DNA of 24,482 nt. Origin: CAZBEA01 sp964519355 (GTDB lineage: Bacteria; Patescibacteriota; Microgenomatia; Levybacterales; GWA1-39-11). The stretch lies in the NCBI GenBank assembly GCA_964519355.1, contig CAZFJW010000010.1, positions 1-24,482 of the forward strand. Direction: 5' to 3'. The notes beneath the pieces were generated by a model. It was given only the letters and a program-made list of their open reading frames with translations, did not search any database and had not been told where the DNA came from. Of this stretch, positions 14,513 to 21,061 are shown one piece after another; positions within the stretch are counted from its first letter, which is position 1; each line of letters begins with the position of its first letter. The position numbers were made by a program, and so were the translations under genes.

Positions 14513-14541
14513 ATTATATCTTATAGTAGATAAATTTTCAA
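14513..14541 (-). promoter_or_regulatory. Promoter with shared operator-like motif (site 1)
   Basis: On the minus strand TTGAAA (14536-14541), 17 bp, TATAAT (14513-14518). The spacer and -10 edge carry TATCTTATAGTAGATAAAT on the plus strand (14517-14535), which contains the inverted repeat TATCT-6-AGATA. The identical 19 bases lie in the promoter at 22372-22400. Confidence 0.65.
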
Positions 14542-14556
14542 GGAAAGAGTTGACTT

Positions 14557-14586
14557 AGGAGCCCCGGCTTGTATGCCGGGGCTCCT
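14557..14586. terminator. GC-rich hairpin at the end of island 3
   Basis: AGGAGCCCCGGC (14557-14568) pairs perfectly with GCCGGGGCTCCT (14575-14586), loop TTGTAT. It lies 21 bases beyond the last stop of the minus-strand operon and has no T tract in that direction. It parallels the hairpin at 3056-3080. Confidence 0.55.
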
Positions 14587-14607
14587 GTTTTAGTGCTCGT
14601 TACCGCC

Positions 14608-14760
14608 TTAGCGGTCCTGTGAGCCGCTGCGGCGGCTCTTCTTGCGTCCCTTGTTGGGCAGCGGAACGTTGTGTCCGCGGCCGTGCTTGGGGCGCAGTTT
14701 GGTGCGTGAGCCACCCGCTTGGGTGACCGAGATCCGTTGGTGATGGCTGCCGCGAGTCAT
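14608..14760 (-). CDS. Basic microprotein, island 3 gene 5 (50 aa)
   Basis: ATG 14760 has TAGGAG (14768-14773) 7 bases upstream, which contains the stop of gene 4; the longer in-frame start at 14799 lies inside gene 4 and is rejected. The peptide (MTRGSHHQRISVTQAGGSRT and on) has about 15 Arg/Lys and several His and almost no large hydrophobic residues. It looks disordered and possibly nucleic-acid-binding by charge. No family recognised. Confidence 0.5.
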   Translation of the reverse strand: MTRGSHHQRISVTQAGGSRTKLRPKHGRGHNVPLPNKGRKKSRRSGSQDR

Positions 14761-14770
14761 TTGAAGACTC

Positions 14771-14965
14771 CTACTTCTGCCGTCCATGGCCGTTGCCATG
14801 CTGTGGCCTGTTCTTCCGTGCGCGGTAGTCAGTGTTGTTATCCGACGTTATGGTCGGCTGGTCACTGTCGTCGTGCACTTCTTGGCGCGGAGCGCTGGCT
14901 GCAGCCGTGAGTTTGGCAGCAGTGCGCTGCTTGAGTTGCTTGGCACGCTGGCCTGGGTCTGGCAT
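14771..14965 (-). CDS. Hydrophilic microprotein, island 3 gene 4 (64 aa)
   Basis: ATG 14965 follows an AGGAGA Shine-Dalgarno (14972-14977). The N-terminal third is a possible basic Gln/Ala-rich helix (GQRAKQLKQRTAAKLTAAAS), the middle is acidic and polar (EVHDDSDQPTITSDNNTD), and the end is basic with His/Gly. No hydrophobic core is apparent. No family recognised. Confidence 0.55.
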   Translation of the reverse strand: MPDPGQRAKQLKQRTAAKLTAAASAPRQEVHDDSDQPTITSDNNTDYRARKNRPQHGNGHGRQK

Positions 14966-14980
14966 CGGTTTTCTCCTGTA

Positions 14981-15172
14981 CTAGAAGTTGCGCCGGCCAG
15001 ACAGGCCGACAATGGTAGCAACGGTGTTGCCGCGATCGAAGAGGTGGCCGACCCGCAGAGCGGAGCCGGAGGCCATGATCGTCCCGGGCTGGGCGGTCTT
15101 GCGTGAGGCTTGACGCCTCTTACGCTTTCCGTGCAGCTTGGATTTGTGCCAATTGAGACTTGTCATGACCAT
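14981..15172 (-). CDS. Basic microprotein, island 3 gene 3 (63 aa)
   Basis: ATG 15172 is placed after GAGGTGA, which also holds the TGA stop of gene 2, so the genes are coupled. The first half is strongly basic (NWHKSKLHGKRKRRQASRKT). The second half, with MASGSALRVGHLFDRGNTVA, is the most fold-like stretch in the cassette. No family recognised. Confidence 0.55.
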   Translation of the reverse strand: MVMTSLNWHKSKLHGKRKRRQASRKTAQPGTIMASGSALRVGHLFDRGNTVATIVGLSGRRNF

Positions 15173-15177
15173 GCGAT

Positions 15178-15372
15178 TCACCTCGTTGTCGTGGTTGTAG
15201 CGCTGCTGGTGATGCGGCCATCGGGGCCGATGTGCATGTCGCGACGAGCAAGCCCGTCTCGAACAGGTTGGTCTCCCAGCGCGTGCGCTGAGCGACGGTC
15301 GAGTGGCCTTCTGGGCCAGTTGTTCGGCGGTCCCGAACCGAATTGAAGATCGGCTTTATGCCTCATTGTCAT
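15178..15372 (-). CDS. Basic microprotein, island 3 gene 2 (64 aa)
   Basis: ATG 15372 overlaps the TGA of gene 1 (ATGA), with TAGGAC upstream; GTG 15378 is an alternative too close to the SD-like bases. Sequence begins MTMRHKADLQFGSGPPNNWP, continues Arg/Asp-rich, and ends in a Ser/Thr run (SSATTTTTR). No family recognised. Confidence 0.5.
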   Translation of the reverse strand: MTMRHKADLQFGSGPPNNWPRRPLDRRSAHALGDQPVRDGLARRDMHIGPDGRITSSATTTTTR

Positions 15373-15548
15373 TTCCACGTCCTACCGAAGTAGTATGCGG
15401 TGATGTTCTGAGGTCGGGCACTGGCGGGTCTTGTTGTGGTCCCGGGATGTCCCCTGCGGGAAATCTTATTCCGGGGGTCTGGCTGACCCGTTTTGGCTGC
15501 CTTGTGAGCTGCCGACTTTCTTTTTGTTCCGTGAGTGCTGTTGGACAA
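15369..15548 (-). CDS. Basic microprotein, island 3 gene 1, TTG start (59 aa)
   Basis: Easily missed because it starts with TTG (15548), but AAGGAG (15554-15559) is 5 bases upstream and the TGA stop overlaps the ATG of gene 2. Sequence begins MSNSTHGTKRKSAAHKAAKT and ends in an aromatic tail (AYYFGRTWK). Overall strongly basic and probably disordered. No family recognised. Confidence 0.5.
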   Translation of the reverse strand: MSNSTHGTKRKSAAHKAAKTGQPDPRNKISRRGHPGTTTRPASARPQNITAYYFGRTWK

Positions 15549-15596
15549 ATCGACTCCTTATGTTGAGCGTTTGACCTGGCAGATCCACGGATGGGT

Positions 15597-15647
15597 CTAT
15601 GGAGGGCGCTCCTCGCGCCTTCCTTCGAACATGAGACTAGCGATCAC
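15597..15647 (-). CDS. Possible 16-aa leader peptide of island 3
   Basis: GTG 15647 follows a strong GGGAGGA (15652-15658), though only 4 bases separate them. The peptide would be MIASLMFEGRREERPP. Its 3' part overlaps a hairpin (15601-15623), an arrangement seen in translation-controlled leaders. An overlapping ATG-TGA start-stop pair uses the same Shine-Dalgarno. This could also be chance. Confidence 0.3.
   Translation of the reverse strand: MIASLMFEGRREERPP
15601..15623 (-). promoter_or_regulatory. Leader hairpin in island 3
   Basis: On the minus strand GGAAGGCGC pairs with GCGCCCTCC around GAGGA: 8 pairs with one mismatch. A second leader hairpin, GTGCGAG/CTTGCAC, lies about 100 bases upstream in the transcript. 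The 278 bases between gene 1 and the M16 gene hold this leader and two divergent promoters. Confidence 0.4.
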
Positions 15648-15768
15648 ATCGTCCTCCCAAACGAATAGAATGAAACGAGCATTCCCAAAAGAAAAACCGT
15701 CCAGTTTAAGTATGTGCAAGTCAACCTCGCACCCTTAAAAAAGACAGCATCTTGAGGTACTAAGCGGA

Positions 15769-15798
15769 ATTATACTCCTATTTTTTCCTTGCAATCAA
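15769..15798 (-). promoter_or_regulatory. Promoter of the island 3 operon
   Basis: On the minus strand TTGATT (15793-15798), 18 bp, TATAAT (15769-15774). Transcription should begin near 15762, leaving a leader of about 210 bases. Its -35 overlaps the -35 of the divergent M16 promoter, so the two may compete. Confidence 0.55.
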
Positions 15799-15817
15799 TA
15801 TTTGAAAAAAGTACAAT
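15789..15817 (+). promoter_or_regulatory. Promoter of the M16 peptidase gene
   Basis: TTGCAA (15789-15794), 17 bp, TACAAT (15812-15817), 9 bases before ATG 15827. The -35 shares bases with the divergent island 3 promoter. Confidence 0.65.
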
Positions 15818-15826
15818 ATTCTTCTA

Positions 15827-17098
15827 ATGAATTTCCATAAAAATATTCTTTCAAATGGGCTCAGGGTAATAACAGTTCCGACAGATGGAGTAGCTTCGGC
15901 AACAGTCCTTGTGATGGTCGGTGCAGGTTCAAGATATGAAGAAAAAAGTAATAATGGTATTTCTCATTTTCTTGAGCACATGGCATTCAAGGGTACAAAA
16001 AAACATCCAACAGCACTTGAAATTGCAACACTTTTTGATTCAATCGGTGCAGAAAGTAACGCCTTTACAAGCAAAGAATACACGGGGTATTACATAAAAT
16101 CTGCGTCACAGCACATTGATTTATCTTTAGACATTCTTTCAGATCTTCTTTCAAATATGCTTTTGGATGAGAAAGAAATTGATAAAGAACGAGGCGTAAT
16201 TATTGAGGAAATTAACATGTATGAGGATAGTCCCATGCGAAAAATTGGGGACATATATGAAAACCTTATGTATGGAGATACACCTCTTGGCCGTGATATC
16301 TCAGGACCAAAAGATGTGATACGAAGCATTACACGGGCGGATTTTCTCTCATATATGAAGAGTCTCTACAGTGCTCATAATATGACAGTAGTTGTTGTTG
16401 GAAATTTCAAGGAAGAAGAAGTTCTGCCTCAAATTGAAAAGTATTTTGGGGGAATAGGAAGACATGATATTACAGGATTTGCACCAATTAAGGAGAGTCA
16501 AAATTGGCCCATTGTTACTATTAAAAATAAAAAGACTGAACAAGCACATTTTGCATTAGGGGTTCGAACGATTTCATTAAATGATGAGAAAAAGCGTTAT
16601 CCCCTGGAAGTTCTGGCAACAGTTTTGGGTGGAGGAATGTCATCTCGGCTTTTTCAAGAAGTTCGGGAGGAAAGAGGACTCGCATATTATGTGAGAGCAC
16701 ATACTGATCATTATCTTGATGCAGGATATTTGGCTGCTTTTGCAGGTGTTGATCCAGGGAGAATCAATGAGTCAATTTCTATAACTTTTTCACAAATGAA
16801 AAAAGTTGCAGAAAAAATGGATATCAAAAAGGATGAGATAGACAAGGCAAAAGAGTATATGAAGGGACATTTTGTACTCGAGTTGGAAGACACAAGATCT
16901 GTCGCGATATATTATGCCATGCAGGAGCTTTTGGAGGAAAAAATGCTCAATCCTGAAGAAGAGATGGCAAAAATTGATGCAGTAACTGTTGAGGAAGTAG
17001 AAGCGGTTGCAAAAGAATTTCTTGATACGAAAAATTATTCCCTCGCGCTCATCGGTGATTTCGATGACCCCACACGGTTTGAAAAATTAATTTCATAA
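15827..17098 (+). CDS. M16-family zinc peptidase (423 aa)
   Basis: This is a processing-peptidase-like (M16, inverzincin) enzyme. The zinc motif HFLEH (H47, E50, H51) is in ISHFLEHMAFKGT, and the third ligand fits E127 in ERGVIIEEINMYED about 75 residues on. The second half has the RLFQEVREERGLAYYV segment with the conserved Arg/Tyr of the substrate cleft. Length equals single-chain bacterial M16B proteins. No signal peptide is seen, so it is probably cytoplasmic. The true substrate is unknown. The start ATG 15827 (MNFHKNILSNGLRVI) is standard for the family. Confidence 0.93.
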   Translation: MNFHKNILSNGLRVITVPTDGVASATVLVMVGAGSRYEEKSNNGISHFLEHMAFKGTKKHPTALEIATLFDSIGAESNAFTSKEYTGYYIKSASQHIDLSLDILSDLLSNMLLDEKEIDKERGVIIEEINMYEDSPMRKIGDIYENLMYGDTPLGRDISGPKDVIRSITRADFLSYMKSLYSAHNMTVVVVGNFKEEEVLPQIEKYFGGIGRHDITGFAPIKESQNWPIVTIKNKKTEQAHFALGVRTISLNDEKKRYPLEVLATVLGGGMSSRLFQEVREERGLAYYVRAHTDHYLDAGYLAAFAGVDPGRINESISITFSQMKKVAEKMDIKKDEIDKAKEYMKGHFVLELEDTRSVAIYYAMQELLEEKMLNPEEEMAKIDAVTVEEVEAVAKEFLDTKNYSLALIGDFDDPTRFEKLIS

Positions 17099-17127
17099 CC
17101 TTACTTTTTAAGACTTAATTTTCTTTT

Positions 17128-17136
17128 TGGTATACT
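17128..17136 (+). promoter_or_regulatory. Extended -10 of the alpha/beta hydrolase gene
   Basis: TGG-TATACT (17128-17136) lies 9 bases before the GTG at 17146; a weak TTAAGA is at the -35 position (17108-17113). Confidence 0.5.
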
Positions 17137-17145
17137 TCAATTACT

Positions 17146-18117
17146 GTGAATAGTGAATTGGATAATAGTCAACGGGTTCCAAAAGAAGAGACACATGCAG
17201 CGCTGGAATTTGACCAAGGACTTAGGGATTATAAGGAAAAAGTAGATGGGTTGGTAGAGCGTTTGGATTTAAAAGCTGGCTCGGCAAATGTATATGATAT
17301 TCCGTTTCTTGATGGTGAGCCATCTGGGCCACCTGTGGTTTTAGCGCAAGGATTTGCAGTTCTTAATATTCCTCGTATTAGAAATATGTATGAGATAAGC
17401 AAATGCAAGAGGAGACTTCTCGCATTACATCCTGCCGGGCGCTATGGTGGAAATACTGAGAAGATTGAAGGTCAATATACAGAAGACGTTCGCCGTGCCC
17501 AGCAAATTATTGAAATTTTAGAGAGGAAGGGTGTGGGTAAAGTAGATCTTATTGGAAAGTCCGGAGGAGCTGCGGGATCTCTTATCGCAGCAATTCTCAG
17601 GCCTGATCTTATCCAAAATGTAGTTCTTTTTAATCCAAGCGGGATGGGTAAAGAAACAACTCTGGGAATTTCGAAAAAGTTTATTAGAAAAATGCAAAAA
17701 CAAAGGAGTCTTATTCCAGCTGATCCAAAAGTTGATCCTACAATGCGTCAAGCACGGAATGAATTATTGTCGACAATTTTACCCAATCCAAAAAGAACAA
17801 TTCAAGAAATTCAGGCATTTGCAGGGGCAGATGTGAATAGTCTTATGAGAAGTGCTGCGGAAAGTGGAGTTATGATATCTGTCATGGCTTCGGTGGATGA
17901 TCAATATTTTCCCGTAGACAAGACTCTTGAAAGGCTGGGCGAGCTTAAAGCTCAAGGGACAGATCCATCTCCTTTTATTGGATTCTATTCAGTGCGAGGA
18001 ATGCACGATGATGTTTTTGGTGATGATCCTATGAGAATAAGGCTTTGTATGAATGCTCTTGAAAATATGCGGTCATTGCGTCAGAAAAAAAACTTTTGGA
18101 ATAATATGAGTGCTTAA
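17146..18117 (+). CDS. Alpha/beta hydrolase (323 aa)
   Basis: The fold is shown by the nucleophile elbow GKSGG (137-141, Ser139) after VDLI, and by a plausible triad with Asp251/Asp252 (ASVDDQYFPVD) and His287 (RGMHDD). An oxyanion-side AQGF (67-70) follows strand VVLA. The first 45 residues are a polar helical extension. GTG at 17146 is chosen because the promoter -10 ends 9 bases upstream. The substrate cannot be told; esterase/lipase-like activity is a family-level guess. It follows the M16 gene on the same strand but has its own promoter. Confidence 0.85.
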   Translation: MNSELDNSQRVPKEETHAALEFDQGLRDYKEKVDGLVERLDLKAGSANVYDIPFLDGEPSGPPVVLAQGFAVLNIPRIRNMYEISKCKRRLLALHPAGRYGGNTEKIEGQYTEDVRRAQQIIEILERKGVGKVDLIGKSGGAAGSLIAAILRPDLIQNVVLFNPSGMGKETTLGISKKFIRKMQKQRSLIPADPKVDPTMRQARNELLSTILPNPKRTIQEIQAFAGADVNSLMRSAAESGVMISVMASVDDQYFPVDKTLERLGELKAQGTDPSPFIGFYSVRGMHDDVFGDDPMRIRLCMNALENMRSLRQKKNFWNNMSA

Positions 18118-18248
18118 AAGAGGAGACATGGTTTGAAAAATTGAGCAAGAGGGAATCTATTAAAAGTAAACAAAGCATACAGTATCAAGAAAAATGATCA
18201 GAATAAAAAATTAATAACATGCAGGCGTTAGCTGTTTTTCAAAAATAA

Positions 18249-19274
18249 TTATAAATATGCATCAAATCCGCCTGGAGGGATGAATGTAGACTCGAAAGCA
18301 ATGTTGCTCGAATTCTCAAGTTCCTCTTTTGTCATGATGTTTTTTTCCAGCAAAAATTGAAATTGCCTGTATAGATGAGCATCCTCAATGACCTCTGGCC
18401 AGTCAGTATTGATACAAAATTTGACTTTATTTTCAAGAAAAGTTCGTATTATAAATTCAAGTTCCTCGACATTTTCTACAGCTTTGGTTACAAGATTGGA
18501 AAAGGGGCAAATTTCAAGAACGACATCGCGTCTTGCAAGCTCTTTCATAAGTTTTTTATCATATGCTGTCTTTATTCCATGTCCAATTCGAGTAGGAGCA
18601 ACGAATTCAAGTGCTTCCCAAATGTCATTTGAATCATTTACTTCTCCTGTGTGAACAGTTGTTCCAAGGCCAGCTTTTTTAGCTTTGGCAAAAAGATCTT
18701 TATAGTCTTTCATTCTAAAAGACTTTGCTGCAGGTCCGGCAACGTCAATACCAACAATTCCTCTTCTGTGGTATTTTATTGCTTTTTCAATTATGATCTC
18801 ATTTTTCGGCACTGAAAATTCCCGTCCGATACAAAGAATTATTCCGGCTCTTAACTTTCGATATTCCAGCAGTGCCCGTTCCATTCCTCTGAGACTTGCC
18901 ATAATTATATGGTCAAGGTCGAGTTCTCCTTCTCTGTTGTGCTTCATTGGATTATTGCGCAGTTCAATGAGCGTAATATTATTTCGATATGCTCCAGACA
19001 TAATTTCGTACACTGCTTGGTCAACTGCAAAGGTGCCCGAGGAGAGAGGGTCAAGGAGGGGGTGATAAATTTTCTCAAAATATTCATTCAATGTCATTTT
19101 TTTACGCTCGGACAACATGACGTAATCTATAAATTCATGAAAATCTTTTTTAGGAAGTTTGAAGCCTTGTGCGTGTGCGATTTGCCAATAGACTGCAGGA
19201 TTTATCGATGTTGCAAGGTGAGAATGGAGTTCGGCGAGCGGAAAATTTGGAAATGCAGTTTTGTTTTGATTCAT
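18249..19274 (-). CDS. Adenosine-deaminase-like amidohydrolase (341 aa)
   Basis: The metal-dependent deaminase barrel is clear: HSH (H17, H19) in AELHSHLATS, HTGE (208-211) with catalytic Glu211, RIGHGI with His232, and CINTDWP with zinc-ligand Asp291. In adenosine deaminases the last motif is normally NTDDP, whose second Asp contacts the purine N7; here it is Trp292. The usual DLAGDE is DVAGPA (177-182). Deamination is likely but the substrate may not be adenosine. The promoter (19280-19308) predicts a leaderless mRNA. purF lies divergently, consistent with purine handling. Confidence 0.88.
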   Translation of the reverse strand: MNQNKTAFPNFPLAELHSHLATSINPAVYWQIAHAQGFKLPKKDFHEFIDYVMLSERKKMTLNEYFEKIYHPLLDPLSSGTFAVDQAVYEIMSGAYRNNITLIELRNNPMKHNREGELDLDHIIMASLRGMERALLEYRKLRAGIILCIGREFSVPKNEIIIEKAIKYHRRGIVGIDVAGPAAKSFRMKDYKDLFAKAKKAGLGTTVHTGEVNDSNDIWEALEFVAPTRIGHGIKTAYDKKLMKELARRDVVLEICPFSNLVTKAVENVEELEFIIRTFLENKVKFCINTDWPEVIEDAHLYRQFQFLLEKNIMTKEELENSSNIAFESTFIPPGGFDAYL

Positions 19275-19279
19275 GCTTT

Positions 19280-19308
19280 ATTTTACACGAATGAGAATAT
19301 CAAGACAA
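19280..19308 (-). promoter_or_regulatory. Promoter of the deaminase-like gene
   Basis: On the minus strand TTGTCT (19303-19308), 17 bp, TAAAAT (19280-19285), 5 bases before ATG 19274. Confidence 0.6.
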
Positions 19309-19477
19309 GATATTTGGCAAATTGGTTTGATCCAATTAATATTCGAAATGAATAATGTATCACTGCGATATAGTAAAGCCCTCTTGATCTATTGCATGGA
19401 AGTTTTCTACTATTGATAACACTATGAAGGGCACAAATAAAAAATGAATAAGTGTATTGGTAAGAATATAGTTTTTC

Positions 19478-19501
19478 AACCCGCATTGCGCGGGTTTTTT
19501 T
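19478..19501 (+). terminator. Intrinsic terminator immediately before purF
   Basis: AACCCGC (19478-19484) pairs with GCGGGTT (19490-19496) around a 5-base loop and runs into seven T (19495-19501). It is the only textbook intrinsic terminator in the window and sits 6 bases upstream of the purF start codon. The 233 bases between the deaminase start and purF contain no other gene. Confidence 0.8.
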
Positions 19502-19507
19502 GTACTT

Positions 19508-21061
19508 ATGGCACGTATTGAAGATGGGTCTGGTTTTTCTTTTGACACTGGGAGAAATGCCGCTCAATTTGAAGGTCAACAATTTTTAAATTCACAAACA
19601 GAACAAGACATAACACACAATTGTGGAATCGTGGGAGTGTATTCTCAAGATGCAGACGTTGTTGCAATGGCACAAGTGGTTCTTTATGGACTGCAGCCAA
19701 GGGGGCATGAGGGAGCTGGAATGGCTGTGACTGACGGATATGAGTTTGTGGATCACAAGGCAGATGGATGGGTCAAAGATGCATTGCCAAAAGACGCAAT
19801 CGAACAATTGAAAGCAATTAAACCAATTATTGCAATTGGTCAGGATAGATATTCAACTCAAGGGACTTTAAGCAAGCATGCTCTACAGCCTTTTGCTCAA
19901 GGTAATTTCTTTCTTGCACATAATGGAACACTTGCGAATGGCAGGATAATTGCCGAGCGCGCAAGAGAATTGGGATATCATGGCGATATGCATAGTGACT
20001 CGTGGGCTTTGTACCAGACTATTATAAGAGGAGAGGGGGAGACGTCAGAGGACAAAATTATAAATGCGGTTAGCCAAACAGAGCCTGCTTTTAGTCTTGT
20101 TATTTCAGATGGAAAGAGACTCTTTGGGATGAGAGATTATATGGGCGTTCGTCCTTTGGCTTTGGGTAGATTGTCAGGAGATAAGGGTTTTGTTCTTGCG
20201 TCTGAGCCCAATGCATTTCCGACAATTGGCGCATATTTTGAACGTGATATAAAGCCCGGTGAGGGGGTTGCTATAGATGAAAATGGAGTCGAAACTTTTT
20301 ATCAAGATCCCAGAACCGAACGTGGGATAGAGTCTTTTTGTTCTTTTGAATACGTTTATATAGCAAGTCCAGACAGTAAAATTAACGGAAGATGGGTTGG
20401 GGAGATCCGATCAGACCTTGGCCGAAGACTCGCAAGGCGTGATATTGAAAATGGTTTTATTCCTGATGTTGTGGTTCCTGTTCAAAATTCAGGCTCAGCA
20501 TATGCTGATGGCTATGCAGCAGAAATGGGAACTCATGTGCGCAAAGGTCTTGTAGCAAATTCATATGTGGGCAGAGTTTTTATTGAGCCAGGAGAGCGTG
20601 ATGTTGCATCCCGAATCAAGCAAAGAGTAAATCCGCCGGTTGTATCGGGGAAAAAAGTAGCAGTTATTGATGACTCGATAGTCCGTTCAACAACGGCACG
20701 GCAGCTGCGTGAGGTTTTAATTAACTATCCCAAATTTATGGGCATGGCGCCTCCAGCAGAAATTCATATCAGAAGTGGAAGTCCTAAAATTATAGATCAG
20801 TGTTTTTTAGGTGTTGATATGGCAAAATCACGAGACGAACTTATTGCATACCGCAAACAGAGTGATGGAGAAATTGCTGAAGAATTAGGATTTGATTCGG
20901 TTGGGTATGCTGAAATGGAAGATCTTGTCGCTGCTATTCGGGGGGAGGATTTTGTACCGGCTCCACGTGAGACATTGTTTCAAGAAAACGGTCTTTGCGG
21001 AGGTTGTTACACAGGGCTTCACCCAGTTAGGACTGATCAGACTCTTGGGAAGTTTGAGTGA
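19508..21061 (+). CDS. purF: Amidophosphoribosyltransferase (PurF, Fe-S type)
   Basis: PurF makes phosphoribosylamine from PRPP and glutamine, the first committed step of purine synthesis. The Ntn-type glutaminase starts at Cys39 in HNCGIVGVYS, so 38 residues would be removed as a propeptide, longer than in many homologues. RYSTQG, HNGTLAN and GMRDYMGVRPLALG follow. The PRPP loop is VAVIDDSIVRSTTAR. Cys in FCSFEYVY, DQCFLGVD and CGGCYTG match the four ligands of the [4Fe-4S] Bacillus-type enzyme. One changed point: PRGHEGAG replaces HRGQESAG. No other pur gene is in view. No Shine-Dalgarno is present; a terminator ends just upstream. Confidence 0.93.
   Translation: MARIEDGSGFSFDTGRNAAQFEGQQFLNSQTEQDITHNCGIVGVYSQDADVVAMAQVVLYGLQPRGHEGAGMAVTDGYEFVDHKADGWVKDALPKDAIEQLKAIKPIIAIGQDRYSTQGTLSKHALQPFAQGNFFLAHNGTLANGRIIAERARELGYHGDMHSDSWALYQTIIRGEGETSEDKIINAVSQTEPAFSLVISDGKRLFGMRDYMGVRPLALGRLSGDKGFVLASEPNAFPTIGAYFERDIKPGEGVAIDENGVETFYQDPRTERGIESFCSFEYVYIASPDSKINGRWVGEIRSDLGRRLARRDIENGFIPDVVVPVQNSGSAYADGYAAEMGTHVRKGLVANSYVGRVFIEPGERDVASRIKQRVNPPVVSGKKVAVIDDSIVRSTTARQLREVLINYPKFMGMAPPAEIHIRSGSPKIIDQCFLGVDMAKSRDELIAYRKQSDGEIAEELGFDSVGYAEMEDLVAAIRGEDFVPAPRETLFQENGLCGGCYTGLHPVRTDQTLGKFE

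Larger units (their letters stand above)
14557..15740 (-). other. GC-rich island 3: five-gene basic microprotein cassette
   Basis: A second GC-rich block, between an AT-rich unknown gene and the M16 peptidase. It is read right to left from a promoter at 15769-15798: a leader of about 200 nt, five tiny genes (59, 64, 63, 64 and 50 aa) with Shine-Dalgarno sequences and overlapping or near-touching ends, and a terminal hairpin at 14557-14586. All five products are hydrophilic, Arg/His/Lys/Ser/Thr-rich and without membrane segments. No recombinase gene or flanking repeat is evident. Confidence 0.6.

Noticed and set aside
15110..15566. Plus-strand frames in island 3
   Set aside because: They have no Shine-Dalgarno, no order or coupling, and lie opposite a coupled minus-strand series with good ribosome binding sites; GC-rich DNA gives such frames by chance.
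14549..15725. Inverted GTTGACTT at both edges of island 3 (14549-14556 and 15718-15725) as insertion ends
   Set aside because: Eight bases over more than 1 kb is within chance, and no target-site duplication accompanies it.
18118..18248. Possible gene or RNA between the hydrolase and the deaminase-like gene
   Set aside because: The 131 bases are AT-rich with no good frame, promoter or strong hairpin; nothing can be supported.
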